From Trichostrongylus colubriformis (taxonomy: Eukaryota > Nematoda > Chromadorea > Rhabditida > Trichostrongylidae): DNA of 64,000 nucleotides. Numbering within the stretch: the stretch's first letter is position 1; each line of letters opens with the position of its first letter. The position numbers and the translations under genes are program-made. Positions 62,101 through 64,000 of this stretch are shown one piece after another. The stretch covers positions 124,001-188,000 of the forward strand of contig OZ022261.1 in NCBI GenBank assembly GCA_963978905.1, given 5' to 3'. The notes beneath the pieces were generated by a model. It saw only the letters and a program-made list of their open reading frames with translations. It was not told the origin of the DNA and did no database searches.

Positions 62101-64000
62101 AAAGCACCCGAAATATTGCAAACAACTTCAGAAAGCTTGCTCGAGTTTTTTGCAGCCCTACTGGGTTTCATGAATGAACTTTTGGAGTTTCATATTGTTC
62201 TTGAACACTCAAATCTCATACTCTGCACTATATTGAAATAACTATTGCTAAAAAGAATGGCTCACAAATCCAGACCATTAAAGGCACGTTCCGCGTCGGA
62301 AGAGCGGCCATAAACGGGGTCAGTAATGAACCCAGAGCCGCTAATTTACTCAGTAGCAGTGAAAAAACTAGCAAAAAAGACCAAGAACCTCAGAAATGGG
62401 AATTGCATCCCTCACCAATTGGTCACCAATTGGGTGGGGTCACCAATTGATGGGCGGGGTCCCAGTTGCCTCCCGCGGGCTTTGCGCTGCCAGGAGGGCT
62501 CGTGGCGCCGCTTTAAGGGTACAGCCGCGACAGTTACCCGGGGGTCTATCGGCTGCGGCAGGGTAAATAGCAGGTATGATTATCACGGAAAGTGCCTTTA
62601 AAATACTAAAGGTAAACAAAAGCGATGGCTGGATGGCTAAATATTGGGTAGTCTAAAAAGTTTTTTCGTATTTTCAAATACTGCATTTTCCCTCCAAACT
62701 GCTTTCCAGCAATCTCTTCTGTACATACACATGTAGTACAAGTCCACACGCATCTATAGGTATTATTGTCTTCCATCTCCCGGATAACCCTTTTCGGCAA
62801 AATAAACATATCAACGGTCAACCTCATTTTCAATACAAAAATTATAAAAAAAATTTTTCTATGAATGGCGTTAGACAGGGAAAGGGAAAGGTGATAACCA
62901 ACGGAGCAAGATGAGGGCTATAAGGTGGATGGGGCAGCAATTTTTATCCAAGCTCGAGAATTTTTTGGCGAGTCATTTTTTCACTAGTGGTAAAAATTTT
63001 TTTAAAATTTTTCTTCCAAAAAATTCTCGAGCTTGGATAAAAATTGCTGCCTTATAGCCCTGATCTTGCTCCATCAGATTATCACCTTTTCCTTACCCTG
63101 TCTAACGCCATTCAAAGAAAAAAAATTGGAATTGAAAATGAGATGACTTTTGATATTTTTATTTTGCCGAAAAGGGTAATCCGGGAGATGGAAGACAACA
63201 ATACCTATAGATGCGTGTGGACTTGTACTACATATATATGTACAGAAGAAATTTTGTGGAAAGCAGTTTTGAGGGAAAAAGTGGTATTTAAAAATACGAA
63301 AAGACTTTTTAGACTACCTAATATTTGAACTGCAATGCTTCAATGGATTACCTTGATGGCGGCTGGATTCCTTTTTATTTCTTGTTCCCAGTTTCGAATC
63401 ACGTCACCCCAGACAGTCCAAAGATCTTCCTCGTCGTCTTCAGGAAGACTCTGCTCACCAATCCTGGGGCTATCACTTGAACCGCTTTTTCGAGACACCA
63501 CACTTTTGGAGTCTTCTTCGTTGAATCTGGATGAACATATAAACTCATTAGTAGGAATCCAAAGCAGCAAAAGTCACTCTCAGAGATCCTCAATTTTACC
63601 GTTTATCCTCCTCGAAAAACTACCTATCACAGGTGAACCGCTGTTAAGTTTGATAGAGTACATTTACAAAAGAGAGGTGTAGAAAAAAGCGTGGTTAATG
63701 CTTGGAGGGTGAAGAGCCCTCTCTGAAAACGGAGTGACTGGGCACGACGATCTCCAGGTGAAGAGATTTGATCTGTTCCACACACGGTCGCAGTATGTGA
63801 ATCACTACCGTGTAAGATGACCGCGCCGTACACTGGGATTTTGGTTATGTGTAGACGGCTTTCTGCAAGCCGTGCTCTTTGAGATTCTCGGGAGCTAGCT
63901 CTTTTGCAAGCGTACAGTTGGTGGAGTATGGTGAGAAGTGGGGGTATAGATGAGGCTCAATATAATTGCTTACCTACGCGATAGGCCTCGTGTGCTGGGT
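19636..64000 (-). CDS. EVI5: EVI5-like TBC-domain Rab GTPase-activating protein (partial, 12 exons)
   Basis: Joining the exons on the minus strand gives about 400 residues collinear with EVI5/EVI5L. Numbering from the first residue of exon 63352-63526: acidic segment ending [17 protein letters not shown] (33-50); TBC domain about 59-285; coiled coil from about 305. The TBC domain has [15 protein letters not shown] (63-77), the arginine-finger motif I-x-x-D-x-x-R (103-109, R109), the glutamine-finger motif YCQG (143-146, Q145), EEEAFAV, and [15 protein letters not shown]. Both catalytic residues are intact, so it should accelerate GTP hydrolysis on a Rab, as EVI5 proteins do at endosomes and the centrosome/midbody. 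The coiled coil has [18 protein letters not shown] and [14 protein letters not shown]. All introns are GT-AG and all phases agree. The 5' end lies beyond 64000 and the 3' coiled coil was not found. Introns reach 15.9 kb and are packed with transposons. The family is firm; EVI5 versus EVI5L is not resolvable. Confidence 0.93.
19789..20097. repeat. Intronic palindrome with Penelope-like hammerhead cores
   Basis: Arms 19789-19919 and about 19967-20097 are inverted copies (…GTTTGAAAAACAGTTGCGAC… and complement). In the minus strand of the left arm, CTGAAGA is followed by GGCGT-TAT-ACGCC and GAGA; in the plus strand of the right arm, CTCAAGA, the same stem and GAAA. This is the hammerhead core layout used by Penelope-like elements. 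Fifteen-base direct repeats (AGTTTCGAGACGTTT) at 19778-19792 and 20138-20152 bracket the unit. It fills most of the 439-bp intron between two RabGAP exons. Confidence 0.7.
20191..20283 (-). CDS. EVI5: RabGAP exon: coiled coil RLRTENRLL
   Basis: 93 nt, 31 codons, phase 0 on both sides. [20 protein letters not shown]…DRLVKDQ is the most conserved post-TBC signature of EVI5 proteins. Acceptor CATTTCAG, donor GTATGC. The methionine upstream of this stretch in the same frame lies inside the intron and is not a start. Confidence 0.95.
20480..21269. mobile_element. TIR element with about 65-bp inverted repeats (CCCYAAAGTCTGATAG)
   Basis: CCCCAAAGTCTGATAGATAA at 20480 continues as a GC-rich arm (GTCCGCCCGCACGCGGTGTC…) and is repeated inverted at the right end (…CTATCAGACTTTAGGG, 21269), with TA on both sides. 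The interior is AT-rich with a 95-codon plus frame (20838-21125) that shows no transposase motif. The strong base-composition contrast between the arms and the core is unusual. A non-autonomous DNA transposon; superfamily undecided (TA target suggests Tc1/mariner or PIF-like). Confidence 0.8.
21312..21780. repeat. Diverged inverted repeat around 0.36-kb spacer
   Basis: About 21312-21366 (ACAGATCAGGAGAACGGAGC… to …GCTGGTAC) is inverted at about 21722-21780 (GTACCAGTGGCTCCTACGCC… to …CTGATCTGTTGA). The right arm forms the end of the minus-strand open frame 21719-22216, so the coding-looking segment may belong to a mobile element. Confidence 0.5.
21719..22216 (-). CDS. Unidentified 165-codon open frame
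   Basis: A continuous minus-strand frame from ATG at 22216 to a stop at 21719, one of the longest frames here not explained by a known transposon. It contains [17 protein letters not shown] at the start, [20 protein letters not shown] in the middle and [19 protein letters not shown] near the end. No domain recognised, no signal peptide. It lies inside an 8.1-kb intron of the RabGAP gene in the same orientation. It may be a chance frame, a relic of a mobile element (its 3' end lies in an inverted repeat), or a retained exon. Confidence 0.25.
   Translation of the reverse strand: MSGKCTLSQPITARLKVNIVHPKSVREVHGASKAPKERGVLSRECFLGTLSNWVNCYRDLVERCFRQENLRNREVLGTTSGGLARALDYLVPAWLRERRILDLPGPSTWPLFENKEAFLFHRRMYFSSHWKEFVMLIALRNYCKCSTDQEVGTMPWNRRRSHWYL
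22230..22890 (+). pseudogene. RTE-type retroelement relic
   Basis: About 22742-22885 reads [20 protein letters not shown] and a following LHENQDAI, matching the C-terminal part of RTE copy B ([20 protein letters not shown] at about 45836-45900). The GC-richer segment upstream (22230-22740) resembles retroelement leader sequence in composition but was not matched. Only the C-terminal piece is firm. Confidence 0.6.
22890..23560. repeat. Dispersed repeat family D
   Basis: Units containing CGACCGCTA-A…-TCTGAAATTCCAAA-TGGAGGTGCAT and a later ACCGCTAAACCATTGAGAAC resemble units at 38570-39110, 40880-40985 and 54830-54960. The end (about 23520-23570, ATTCGCGCAGTACTTAGCGATAGG) resembles 39140-39172 and 40785-40823. 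No coding content. Confidence 0.55.
23890..23985 (-). pseudogene. Possible Tc-type transposase HTH fragment
   Basis: The minus strand reads [19 protein letters not shown], resembling the GRPR…RDERRI…RL block between the two helix-turn-helix units of Tc1/Tc3 transposases. Short and isolated, so low confidence. Confidence 0.35.
24372..24415 (-). ncRNA. Hammerhead-like motif, Penelope relic
   Basis: Minus strand: CTGATGA, then TGCCGGACCTTGCGGC (GCCG/CGGC stem), then GAAG in place of GAAA. This is the usual 3'-end motif of Penelope-like elements with one core change. No flanking RT or endonuclease was seen. Confidence 0.4.
24700..24990 (+). pseudogene. Tc1/mariner (maT-like) transposase C-terminal fragment
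   Basis: Plus-strand pieces [20 protein letters not shown] and a following [12 protein letters not shown]… correspond to the last catalytic region (normally [18 protein letters not shown]) of maT/mariner-type transposases. A stop replaces W and frames shift after about 35 codons. The N-terminal domain was not found nearby. Confidence 0.65.
24991..25900. other. No recognisable gene
   Basis: Short frames only; intron of the RabGAP gene. Confidence 0.4.
25920..26600 (-). repeat. Repeat families D and R, reverse orientation
   Basis: About 26155-26580 holds three diverged monomers of repeat R (each about 145 bp, with CAGCCCTTATCAGTTGCTAT and GTCCCCGTCCCACCCC blocks), in the reverse orientation to 37880-38440. 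Before it, about 25930-26120, is family D (CATACATAGCTGCAGCTGACATCAG, ACACTTCAAACAGTGG), which keeps the same R-D neighbourhood as 37.9-39.2 kb and 40.8-41.5 kb. Confidence 0.65.
26640..27110 (-). mobile_element. Penelope-like element fragment, minus strand
   Basis: Nearly collinear with 16130-16760: AACCTCGGCATTATGTTC, the TCGTGACATC-type stretch, and the TTGTGATCGAAGGACGCTCA stretch that encodes the C-terminal ECPSIT part of the endonuclease on the minus strand. It is truncated and abuts an opposite-facing fragment of the same family. Confidence 0.8.
27110..27890 (+). mobile_element. Penelope-like element fragment, plus strand
   Basis: Plus strand from SFLSIFRT at about 27152, through the degenerate GIY-YIG core (VWFMRLM…, [15 protein letters not shown] at about 27360-27400), to the 3' end (27800-27890) with TGGTCGAAACGTCGGGCC. 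It faces the minus-strand fragment at 26640-27110 with their internal ends joined, a tail-out inverted pair. Frames are broken throughout. Confidence 0.8.
28391..28451 (-). CDS. EVI5: RabGAP exon: LEKEY linker
   Basis: 61 nt. One base completes a lysine codon split with the previous exon, then [20 protein letters not shown]. Acceptor TTTTCAG, donor GTAAGT. The EVI5 family has KLEKEY…K-EMEEQ at this position, so the exon is assigned firmly despite its size. Confidence 0.93.
28868..28965 (-). CDS. EVI5: RabGAP exon: end of TBC domain
   Basis: 98 nt. Reads [20 protein letters not shown] then [12 protein letters not shown] plus two bases of a split lysine. Acceptor TTATTCAG, donor GTGGGT (a weaker GTGGG donor). 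Matches the YFQ…F…D-LI-AA…KMKK end of the EVI5 TBC domain. Just upstream on the minus strand is the TA tract with inserted elements. Confidence 0.93.
28986..29157. repeat. (TA)n microsatellite, left part
   Basis: Nearly pure TA/ATATAC repeat in the intron. It is the target of the MITE at 29158-29289. Frames here are low-complexity I/Y runs and not genes. Confidence 0.9.
29158..29289. mobile_element. Tc1/mariner-type MITE (family CAGTAGCGC), 132-bp copy
   Basis: Almost entirely an inverted repeat: CAGTAGCGCTCAAAAGTCTT plus about 35 further bases at each end, joined by a short centre (TCTCAAATCGGTGC). Shares ends with 6686-7192. It is inserted in the TA repeat, with TATATA on both sides. Confidence 0.88.
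29290..29620. repeat. (TA)n / TATTA microsatellite, right part
   Basis: TA-rich repeat with ATATTATATATT units. Continuation of 28986-29157 on the other side of the inserted MITE. Confidence 0.9.
29621..30499 (-). mobile_element. Mariner-type non-autonomous element, copy 2
   Basis: Ends TTGGTTGTAAGAAAAGTTTT (left) and the complement of TTGGGTTGTAAGGATCAC (right), against TA on both sides. The minus-strand frame 29685-30176 (163 codons) is better preserved than in copy 1 and includes [40 protein letters not shown] and [12 protein letters not shown]. The order LKQLQ…PYSSNLAL…HFPKYL resembles a mutated mariner LQ-ELGW…[14 protein letters not shown] tail. Inserted directly after the TA tract. 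Confidence 0.8.
30508..31150. mobile_element. Tc1/mariner-type MITE (family CAGGGGGTGCC), truncated copy 2
   Basis: Begins CAGGTGGTGCCAAAAAAAAG next to TATATATA, only eight bases after the previous element, and is collinear with the reverse complement of 10284-11027 until about 31150. The far inverted repeat is missing. The interior shared with copy 1 includes the reverse complement of the [14 protein letters not shown] frame. Confidence 0.75.
31330..31419 (-). CDS. EVI5: RabGAP exon: TBC domain GMEFIF
   Basis: 90 nt, 30 codons, phase 0 both sides: [20 protein letters not shown] then [10 protein letters not shown]. Corresponds to EG-EIVFRVGLALLQ…-L-LDMEGM in the family. Acceptor TTATTTCAG, donor GTGAGG. 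Confidence 0.94.
31675..31812 (-). CDS. EVI5: RabGAP exon: TBC domain [11 protein letters not shown]
   Basis: 138 nt, 46 codons, phase 0: [20 protein letters not shown] then [33 protein letters not shown] is the diagnostic late TBC motif. Acceptor TGTTTCAG, donor GTATCA. The open frame continues through the donor to 31480 but loses similarity, so the splice site is chosen. Confidence 0.96.
32433..32451. repeat. G19 homopolymer
   Basis: Nineteen consecutive G in a RabGAP intron, which is C19 in the pre-mRNA. Confidence 0.95.
32749..32808. repeat. Short perfect-loop hairpin, 28-bp arms
   Basis: Arms 32749-32776 and 32781-32808 pair with about three mismatches around a CAAC loop; outermost bases GGAACTCATGGCGTT pair with AACGCCATGAGTTCC. 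Could be a MITE remnant, a small-RNA precursor or a structural repeat. Confidence 0.6.
33175..33414. mobile_element. MITE family B (CCAGTTGGGCTGGCGCACA), copy 1
   Basis: Inverted ends CCAGTTGGGCTGGCGCACAC and …GTTCGCCAGCCCAACT, with pairing continuing about 60 bases inward (CATCACACATGGAA, GATCGATATC). About 240 bp, no coding. Copy 2 is at 47450-47694. Confidence 0.8.
33480..33655 (-). repeat. Repeat R fragment and (CA)n
   Basis: Reverse-orientation R monomer: CAGCCCTTATCAGTTGCTAT, CCCCTTACCACCCCCCATAT, and the TACTGCGACGCAAGATACGA end followed by a CACACA run, the same order as 41525-41650 on the other strand. Confidence 0.65.
33664..34385. mobile_element. Palindromic mariner derivative 1
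   Basis: Ends TTAAGTTGATCGAAAAGTTT and the complement of TTAGGCTGATCGAAAAGTTT. Both arms encode the same mariner transposase C-terminus, pointing inward to outward on opposite strands: plus [33 protein letters not shown] (34080-34190) and minus [25 protein letters not shown] (33940-34070). The 5' half of the transposon is absent. The left arm carries a short insertion (about 33885-33960). This is an inverted duplication of a mariner 3' half, with the 3' TIR at both ends. Confidence 0.85.
34400..34626. repeat. ACAT-type microsatellite
   Basis: CATACATTACATACATTACA-like repeats with interruptions. Open frames here are low complexity. Confidence 0.9.
34627..34752. repeat. Solo end of the CAGTGC…TAATTATACAGCC foldback family
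   Basis: Matches, with divergence, the terminal about 130 bases of the foldback at 48979-50547 (right end): AGCTGGAATTTGGTGTAGGT, CACTGGCTACA and TTATGCAGAGCACTG before GTA. A truncated or single-arm copy within the microsatellite. Confidence 0.65.
34753..34896. repeat. ACAT/TACA microsatellite, second block
   Basis: CACATACACATACACATATA-type repeats up to the TA that receives the next MITE. Confidence 0.85.
34897..35407. mobile_element. Tc1/mariner-type MITE (family CAGGGTGGCTACAAAG)
   Basis: CAGGGTGGCTACAAAGTATG at the left and its complement at the right, about 25 bp of inverted repeat, flanked by TA on both sides (34895-34896, 35408-35409). 511 bp, no transposase motif. After it the ACAT microsatellite resumes (35408-35470), so the element inserted into the repeat. 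Confidence 0.85.
35600..35650 (+). ncRNA. Hammerhead-like motif
   Basis: CTGAGGA, AGG, GGGC-TCTAG-GCCC stem, GAAAC. Both hammerhead core blocks are exact. Stem I pairing is not obvious. Probably the 3' tip of a lost Penelope-like element in the intron. Confidence 0.4.
36044..36175 (-). CDS. EVI5: RabGAP exon: TBC domain MPEEEAF
   Basis: 132 nt, 44 codons, phase 0: [20 protein letters not shown] then [20 protein letters not shown]. One of the most conserved EVI5 blocks (PEEEAF-VFV-LM-DYRLRELFKPSM). Acceptor CATTTAG, donor GTGTGC. Only 88 bp from the previous exon. Confidence 0.96.
36264..36338 (-). CDS. EVI5: RabGAP exon: TBC domain YCQG
   Basis: 75 nt, 25 codons, phase 0: [20 protein letters not shown] then LLLMQ. 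Carries the catalytic glutamine finger (YCQG). Acceptor GTTTAAG, donor GTACGC. Confidence 0.96.
36380..37718. other. RabGAP intron with retroelement scraps
   Basis: About 36828-36865 (TATAAGCAGAAAGAGCGAGCC) resembles the KQ-EHA segment of RTE copy B. About 36945-37035 resembles 15650-15730. At 37049 a mariner-like end (TTAGGATGGCCCATGAGTTC) occurs alone. No exon recognised. Confidence 0.45.
37720..37765. repeat. Solo mariner terminal repeat
   Basis: TTAGGCTGGTGTATAAGTCT then TGCGACATTTTCGAATTTTT directly after TA; a typical mariner 5' end, cut off by the following repeat R array. Confidence 0.55.
37820..38440 (+). repeat. (GT)n and tandem repeat R array
   Basis: (GT)n-rich start, the TTTGACCGGAAATTCATATC block, then about four monomers of about 145 bp, each with TGATAAGGGCTGATAAGGAG, AAAGGCGAATGTCGCTGAAT and GTGGGACGGGCACATCA. 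Monomers are 75-90 percent alike by eye. The same R unit occurs at 26155-26580 and 33480-33600 (reverse), 41160-41770, 46275-46424, 47310-47440 and 54590-54680. Confidence 0.8.
38440..39240 (+). repeat. Repeat family D block
   Basis: Diverged units, each with ACCGCTA(A/G)A followed by an AATGGTG/TGGTGCAT stretch and a TAGAAGCTCAGC-type end. It ends at 39172 with GTACTGTGCGATAGCCCAAC, a variant of the family B MITE terminus, so the R plus D block may be a larger member of that family. Confidence 0.55.
39241..40494. other. RabGAP intron, no recognised exon
   Basis: Short frames only; nothing with family resemblance. Confidence 0.4.
40495..40587 (-). CDS. EVI5: RabGAP exon: TBC domain arginine finger
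   Basis: 93 nt, 31 codons, phase 0: [20 protein letters not shown] then [11 protein letters not shown]. Holds the arginine-finger motif I-x-x-D-x-x-R that supplies the catalytic arginine to the Rab active site. Acceptor TTGTTTAG, donor GTGAGC. Confidence 0.95.
40690..41770 (-). repeat. Repeats D and R around (GT)n
   Basis: 40785-40823 ends with TACTGTGCGATAGCCCAACT (as at 39172). 40880-40985 is family D in reverse. 41020-41480 is R in reverse (TTATCAGCTTGAGTTACCTA, GTCCCGTACCACC-like). 41525-41575 is (GT)n, and 41576-41772 is R in forward orientation, ending at the G13 tract. The array therefore changes orientation near 41500. Confidence 0.6.
41773..41785. repeat. G13 homopolymer at RTE copy B boundary
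   Basis: Lies exactly at the junction of repeat R and the RTE leader. The equivalent junction of the second copy has G9 (46425-46433). Confidence 0.9.
42286..43100 (+). pseudogene. RTE copy B endonuclease, frameshifted
   Basis: Starts [20 protein letters not shown]; the true family start is probably the internal [37 protein letters not shown] holds the catalytic glutamate. The frame breaks near 42560, 42750 and 42890. [20 protein letters not shown] and the final SDH motif follow in other frames. Confidence 0.85.
43871..44512 (+). pseudogene. RTE copy B reverse transcriptase palm and thumb
   Basis: 213-codon frame: [77 protein letters not shown]. Palm motifs A (FIDLKKAFD) and C (FADD) are both complete. 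Upstream RT motifs ([20 protein letters not shown]) lie in another frame at 43686. A frameshift after FADD moves the thumb ([17 protein letters not shown]) to 44445-44630. Confidence 0.9.
44625..45676. mobile_element. Foldback element inserted in RTE copy B
   Basis: TGGTAAGTCGAAGTGGCCGT at 44625 and its complement ending at 45676. The inverted arms are long (about 370 bases: 44625-44990 and about 45290-45676), with many matching blocks (GTGCGTCTCTGGGAGCAGAG, GAGATCAAGCT). The centre (about 44990-45290) is unpaired and has no transposase motif. The coding text of RTE resumes directly after it (AAW-GAF-type block at about 45690), so the insertion post-dates the RTE. Long-arm foldback or MULE-like; superfamily uncertain. 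Confidence 0.8.
46256..46433 (+). repeat. R monomer and poly-G between RTE copies
   Basis: The same R unit that precedes copy B (41632-41772) is repeated here, ending in GATATGGA and a G9 tract at 46425-46433. Confidence 0.8.
46434..47295 (+). mobile_element. Second copy of the RTE copy B 5' end
   Basis: Nearly identical to 41786-42650: the same leader, [20 protein letters not shown] and the endonuclease start up to [19 protein letters not shown] text. It stops abruptly at about 47295 and goes straight back into repeat R. The shared tract including R is about 1 kb (41632-42650 and 46277-47295), offset 4,645-4,648 bp. Confidence 0.9.
47296..47440 (+). repeat. R monomer with G10 tract
   Basis: GAAGTAATATGG, G run at 47308-47317, then GGTAAGAGAACAACAATGGT and the usual R text to CGCGTCGCAGCAAAG. 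Confidence 0.75.
47450..47694. mobile_element. MITE family B, copy 2
   Basis: Ends CCAGTTGGACTGGCGCACAC and …GTGCGCCAGCCCAACTGG, inner pairing CACACATGGAAGC and GATCGAT. Same size and layout as 33175-33414. It lies at the edge of the R array. Confidence 0.8.
47934..51110 (+). mobile_element. LTR-retrotransposon gag-like region (BEL/Pao type suspected), split
   Basis: Starts about 47934 with a Ser/Thr-rich frame ([20 protein letters not shown]). 48489-48978 continues a gag-like frame ([14 protein letters not shown]; Arg/His-rich). After the foldback insertion it resumes at 50550 with another Ser/Thr/Pro-rich linker and ends in a zinc-knuckle-like segment: CQFCQGPHY… and [14 protein letters not shown] (about 50850-50985). 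Frameshifts break every part. No protease, RT or LTR pair was recognised nearby, so it is a gag remnant. The superfamily is a guess from the two-part knuckle. Confidence 0.5.
48979..50547. mobile_element. 1.57-kb Tc1-type foldback inside the gag region
   Basis: CAGTGCCCTGCATAATTATA at 48979 and its near-complement ending …TTATGCAGAGCACTG at 50547, flanked by TA on both sides (48977-48978, 50548-50549). The arms, about 48979-49665 and 49855-50547, are almost entirely complementary (about 690 bp each) around a 190-bp unpaired centre. No complete transposase was seen. A solo diverged end of this family is at 34627-34752. Its insertion interrupts the gag-like frame. Confidence 0.88.
51218..51808. 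repeat. Dispersed repeat matching 5402-5967
   Basis: Collinear with 5402-5967 over its whole length: TTAAGGGCAGCATTAGGGG start, GTTGATTCTCGACGCGGACG, GAAAATACGACAACATCT-type and GCGCCGCAGAACC blocks. It lacks the outer 40-bp repeat and hairpin seen in copy 1, which shows that the core is the mobile unit. Confidence 0.85.
51809..53585. other. Unresolved, possibly further LTR-element sequence
   Basis: Plus frames at 52156-52569 (137 codons) and 52596-52940 (114 codons), and a stretch reading [20 protein letters not shown] at about 52575, look weakly coding but match no family I recognise. A continuation of the LTR element at 47934-51110 is possible. None is splice-flanked as an EVI5 exon. Confidence 0.3.
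53590..54540 (+). pseudogene. RTE relic related to copy B
   Basis: Collinear with 44000-44600 at the DNA level: ACCACATCTACGCGGTCAGG (SDHI…V), CTCGCATTCATCGGTTTGAG (L-FI-L), GGAGATCATCATGGATGGGA, CGCCGCTTCGCCGATGACAC (RFADD-like). Frames are broken every few tens of bases. The last part (54280-54330) again reads KIRWAGRV. Confidence 0.8.
54590..54960 (+). repeat. Repeats R and D
   Basis: GGGTGGGAAGGGGACTTCAA and ACTGATAATAGCGGATAGAG are R-like; AACACTTCAACTACAATGGC and TCAGTTGTAACAAAGAGGTATGCCGCTA are family D. Adjacent in the same order as elsewhere. Confidence 0.55.
54961..56459. other. RabGAP intron, no recognised exon
   Basis: Short frames only, none with family resemblance. Confidence 0.4.
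56460..56588 (-). CDS. EVI5: RabGAP exon: start of TBC domain
   Basis: 129 nt, 43 codons, phase 0: [20 protein letters not shown] then [34 protein letters not shown] is the opening TBC motif. It fits between exons 63352-63526 and 40495-40587 exactly as in EVI5. Acceptor TTTTACAG, donor GTGGGT. The intron to the next exon is 15.9 kb. Confidence 0.94.
56780..57220 (+). pseudogene. Diverged Penelope-like RT relic
   Basis: Plus-strand pieces [20 protein letters not shown], then [20 protein letters not shown] and …[14 protein letters not shown] correspond to DVT-LYTNV, LAMGQRLAP-LA and L-YCRYIDDCF of the Penelope RT. Stops and missense changes remove the active site. Not the same subfamily as 16150-18160. 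Confidence 0.7.
57402..57416. repeat. G15 homopolymer
   Basis: Fifteen consecutive G inside the Penelope-like relic. Confidence 0.95.
57600..57880 (+). pseudogene. Diverged Penelope-like endonuclease relic
   Basis: [20 protein letters not shown] then WEGLHHVG and ISKNGKAF line up with VRNRLHDCECVSESCVIRP and the GIY…YIG-TGR region. Same orientation and spacing as expected downstream of the RT relic. A G15 tract (57402-57416) lies between. Confidence 0.65.
58673..58684. repeat. C12 homopolymer
   Basis: Twelve consecutive C in the N-terminal part of RTE copy C; the only long run that is C on the plus strand. Confidence 0.9.
59675..60106 (+). pseudogene. RTE copy C linker between endonuclease and RT
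   Basis: 143-codon frame, highly charged: [52 protein letters not shown]. This linker (DGT-T-SR-AME) is conserved among RTE elements, including copy B ([12 protein letters not shown] at about 43530). Confidence 0.8.
60533..61378 (+). pseudogene. RTE copy C reverse transcriptase palm, thumb and C-terminal part
   Basis: 281-codon frame with [55 protein letters not shown] and [20 protein letters not shown]. One of the longest open frames in the window and the best preserved RT core here. It lacks the upstream fingers, which are in other frames. Confidence 0.88.
61641..62643. other. RabGAP intron with a possible plus-strand exon
   Basis: Mostly featureless. A candidate exon at 61922-62033 is listed separately. 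Confidence 0.35.
61922..62033 (+). CDS. Weak candidate exon, PX-domain-tail-like
   Basis: Acceptor ACGTAG before and donor GTGAGC after. The frame reads [20 protein letters not shown], which has the RR-ALQ-Y--L pattern of a PX-domain tail. A following acceptor at 62154-62155 (TTTTTTGCAG) precedes another open stretch. The minus strand is also open here, and no further exons were identified, so this may be chance. Confidence 0.2.
62644..63321. mobile_element. Palindromic mariner derivative 2
   Basis: TTGGGTAGTCTAAAAAGTTT at 62644 and the complement of TTAGGTAGTCTAAAAAGTCT ending at 63321, with TA on both sides. The arms are nearly complementary over their whole length (about 62644-62965 and about 63005-63321). 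The plus frame of the right arm is a mariner transposase C-terminus: [20 protein letters not shown], then [20 protein letters not shown]. The 5' half of the transposon is absent. Same architecture as 33664-34385 but a different mariner family. Confidence 0.88.
63352..63526 (-). CDS. EVI5: RabGAP exon: acidic pre-TBC segment
   Basis: 175 nt. One base completes an arginine codon from the previous exon, then [20 protein letters not shown], …[20 protein letters not shown] and NPAAIK. The Ser-rich then acidic run followed by W--WG--I--WE matches EVI5 just before its TBC domain. Acceptor ATCCAG, donor GTAATC. The open frame upstream is intronic. Confidence 0.92.
63974..64000 (-). CDS. EVI5: RabGAP partial exon at the window edge
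   Basis: The last 27 bases of an exon that continues past 64000: PSTRGLSR plus two bases (AG), donor GTAAGC. Its phase fits exon 63352-63526 exactly (AG + A = R), and family members have a similar Ser/Arg-rich text before the acidic segment. Assigned by phase and position. Confidence 0.6.
   Translation of the reverse strand, partial: TQHTRPIA

Noticed and set aside
1..64000. CRISPR arrays, bacterial operons, Shine-Dalgarno sites, rho-independent terminators
   Set aside because: The DNA is eukaryotic with spliced genes; no regularly spaced short repeats with unique spacers were seen.

Overview
The window is eukaryotic and looks like a parasitic nematode of the strongylid/hookworm type. The reasons are compact exons with GT-AG splice sites and short T-rich acceptors (TTTCAG-like), large transposon-filled introns, long runs of G, and RTE-type retroelements of the kind that are abundant in Ancylostoma/Necator-like genomes. 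The species assignment is inference from recognised family character; no search was run.

One host gene is well supported. It lies on the minus strand, enters the window at 64000 and is still open at 19636. It encodes an EVI5-like TBC-domain Rab GTPase-activating protein. Eleven complete exons and one partial exon join in phase: 63974-64000 (partial), 63352-63526, 56460-56588, 40495-40587, 36264-36338, 36044-36175, 31675-31812, 31330-31419, 28868-28965, 28391-28451, 20191-20283 and 19636-19751. Together they give the acidic pre-TBC segment, the whole TBC domain with both catalytic fingers (I-x-x-D-x-x-R and YCQG), and the first part of the C-terminal coiled coil. The 5' end lies beyond 64000. 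I did not find the remaining coiled-coil exons below 19636.

Nearly everything else is transposable-element DNA. 0-12 kb: a deleted mariner (178-931), several TA-flanked terminal-inverted-repeat elements (3253-4151, 5256-6005, 6686-7192, 10284-11027) and a repeat with tRNA-like promoter boxes (11778-12042). 12.6-18.4 kb: a decayed RTE retrotransposon whose RT active-site aspartates are deleted, then a minus-strand Penelope-like element (RT plus GIY-YIG) ending in a hammerhead-ribozyme-like motif. 19.6-31.8 kb (introns of the RabGAP gene): a Penelope-related palindrome, a 790-bp TIR element, back-to-back Penelope fragments, and a TA-repeat tract colonised by three Tc1/mariner-type elements in a row. 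33-41.6 kb: palindromic mariner derivatives, ACAT microsatellites and two tandem or dispersed repeat families. 41.6-47.4 kb: an RTE with a 1-kb duplication of its own 5' end and a 1.05-kb foldback inserted in its coding region. 47.9-51.1 kb: an LTR-retrotransposon gag-like region split by a 1.57-kb foldback. 53.6-63.3 kb: another RTE relic, a Penelope relic, a third RTE and a second palindromic mariner derivative.

There is no operon, CRISPR array or bacterial-style system. The features that look least described are the recurrent palindromic elements built by inverted duplication of the 3' half of mariner transposons, the hammerhead-core motifs scattered in introns of one gene, and the tandem R-repeat/poly-G array that is linked to RTE duplication.
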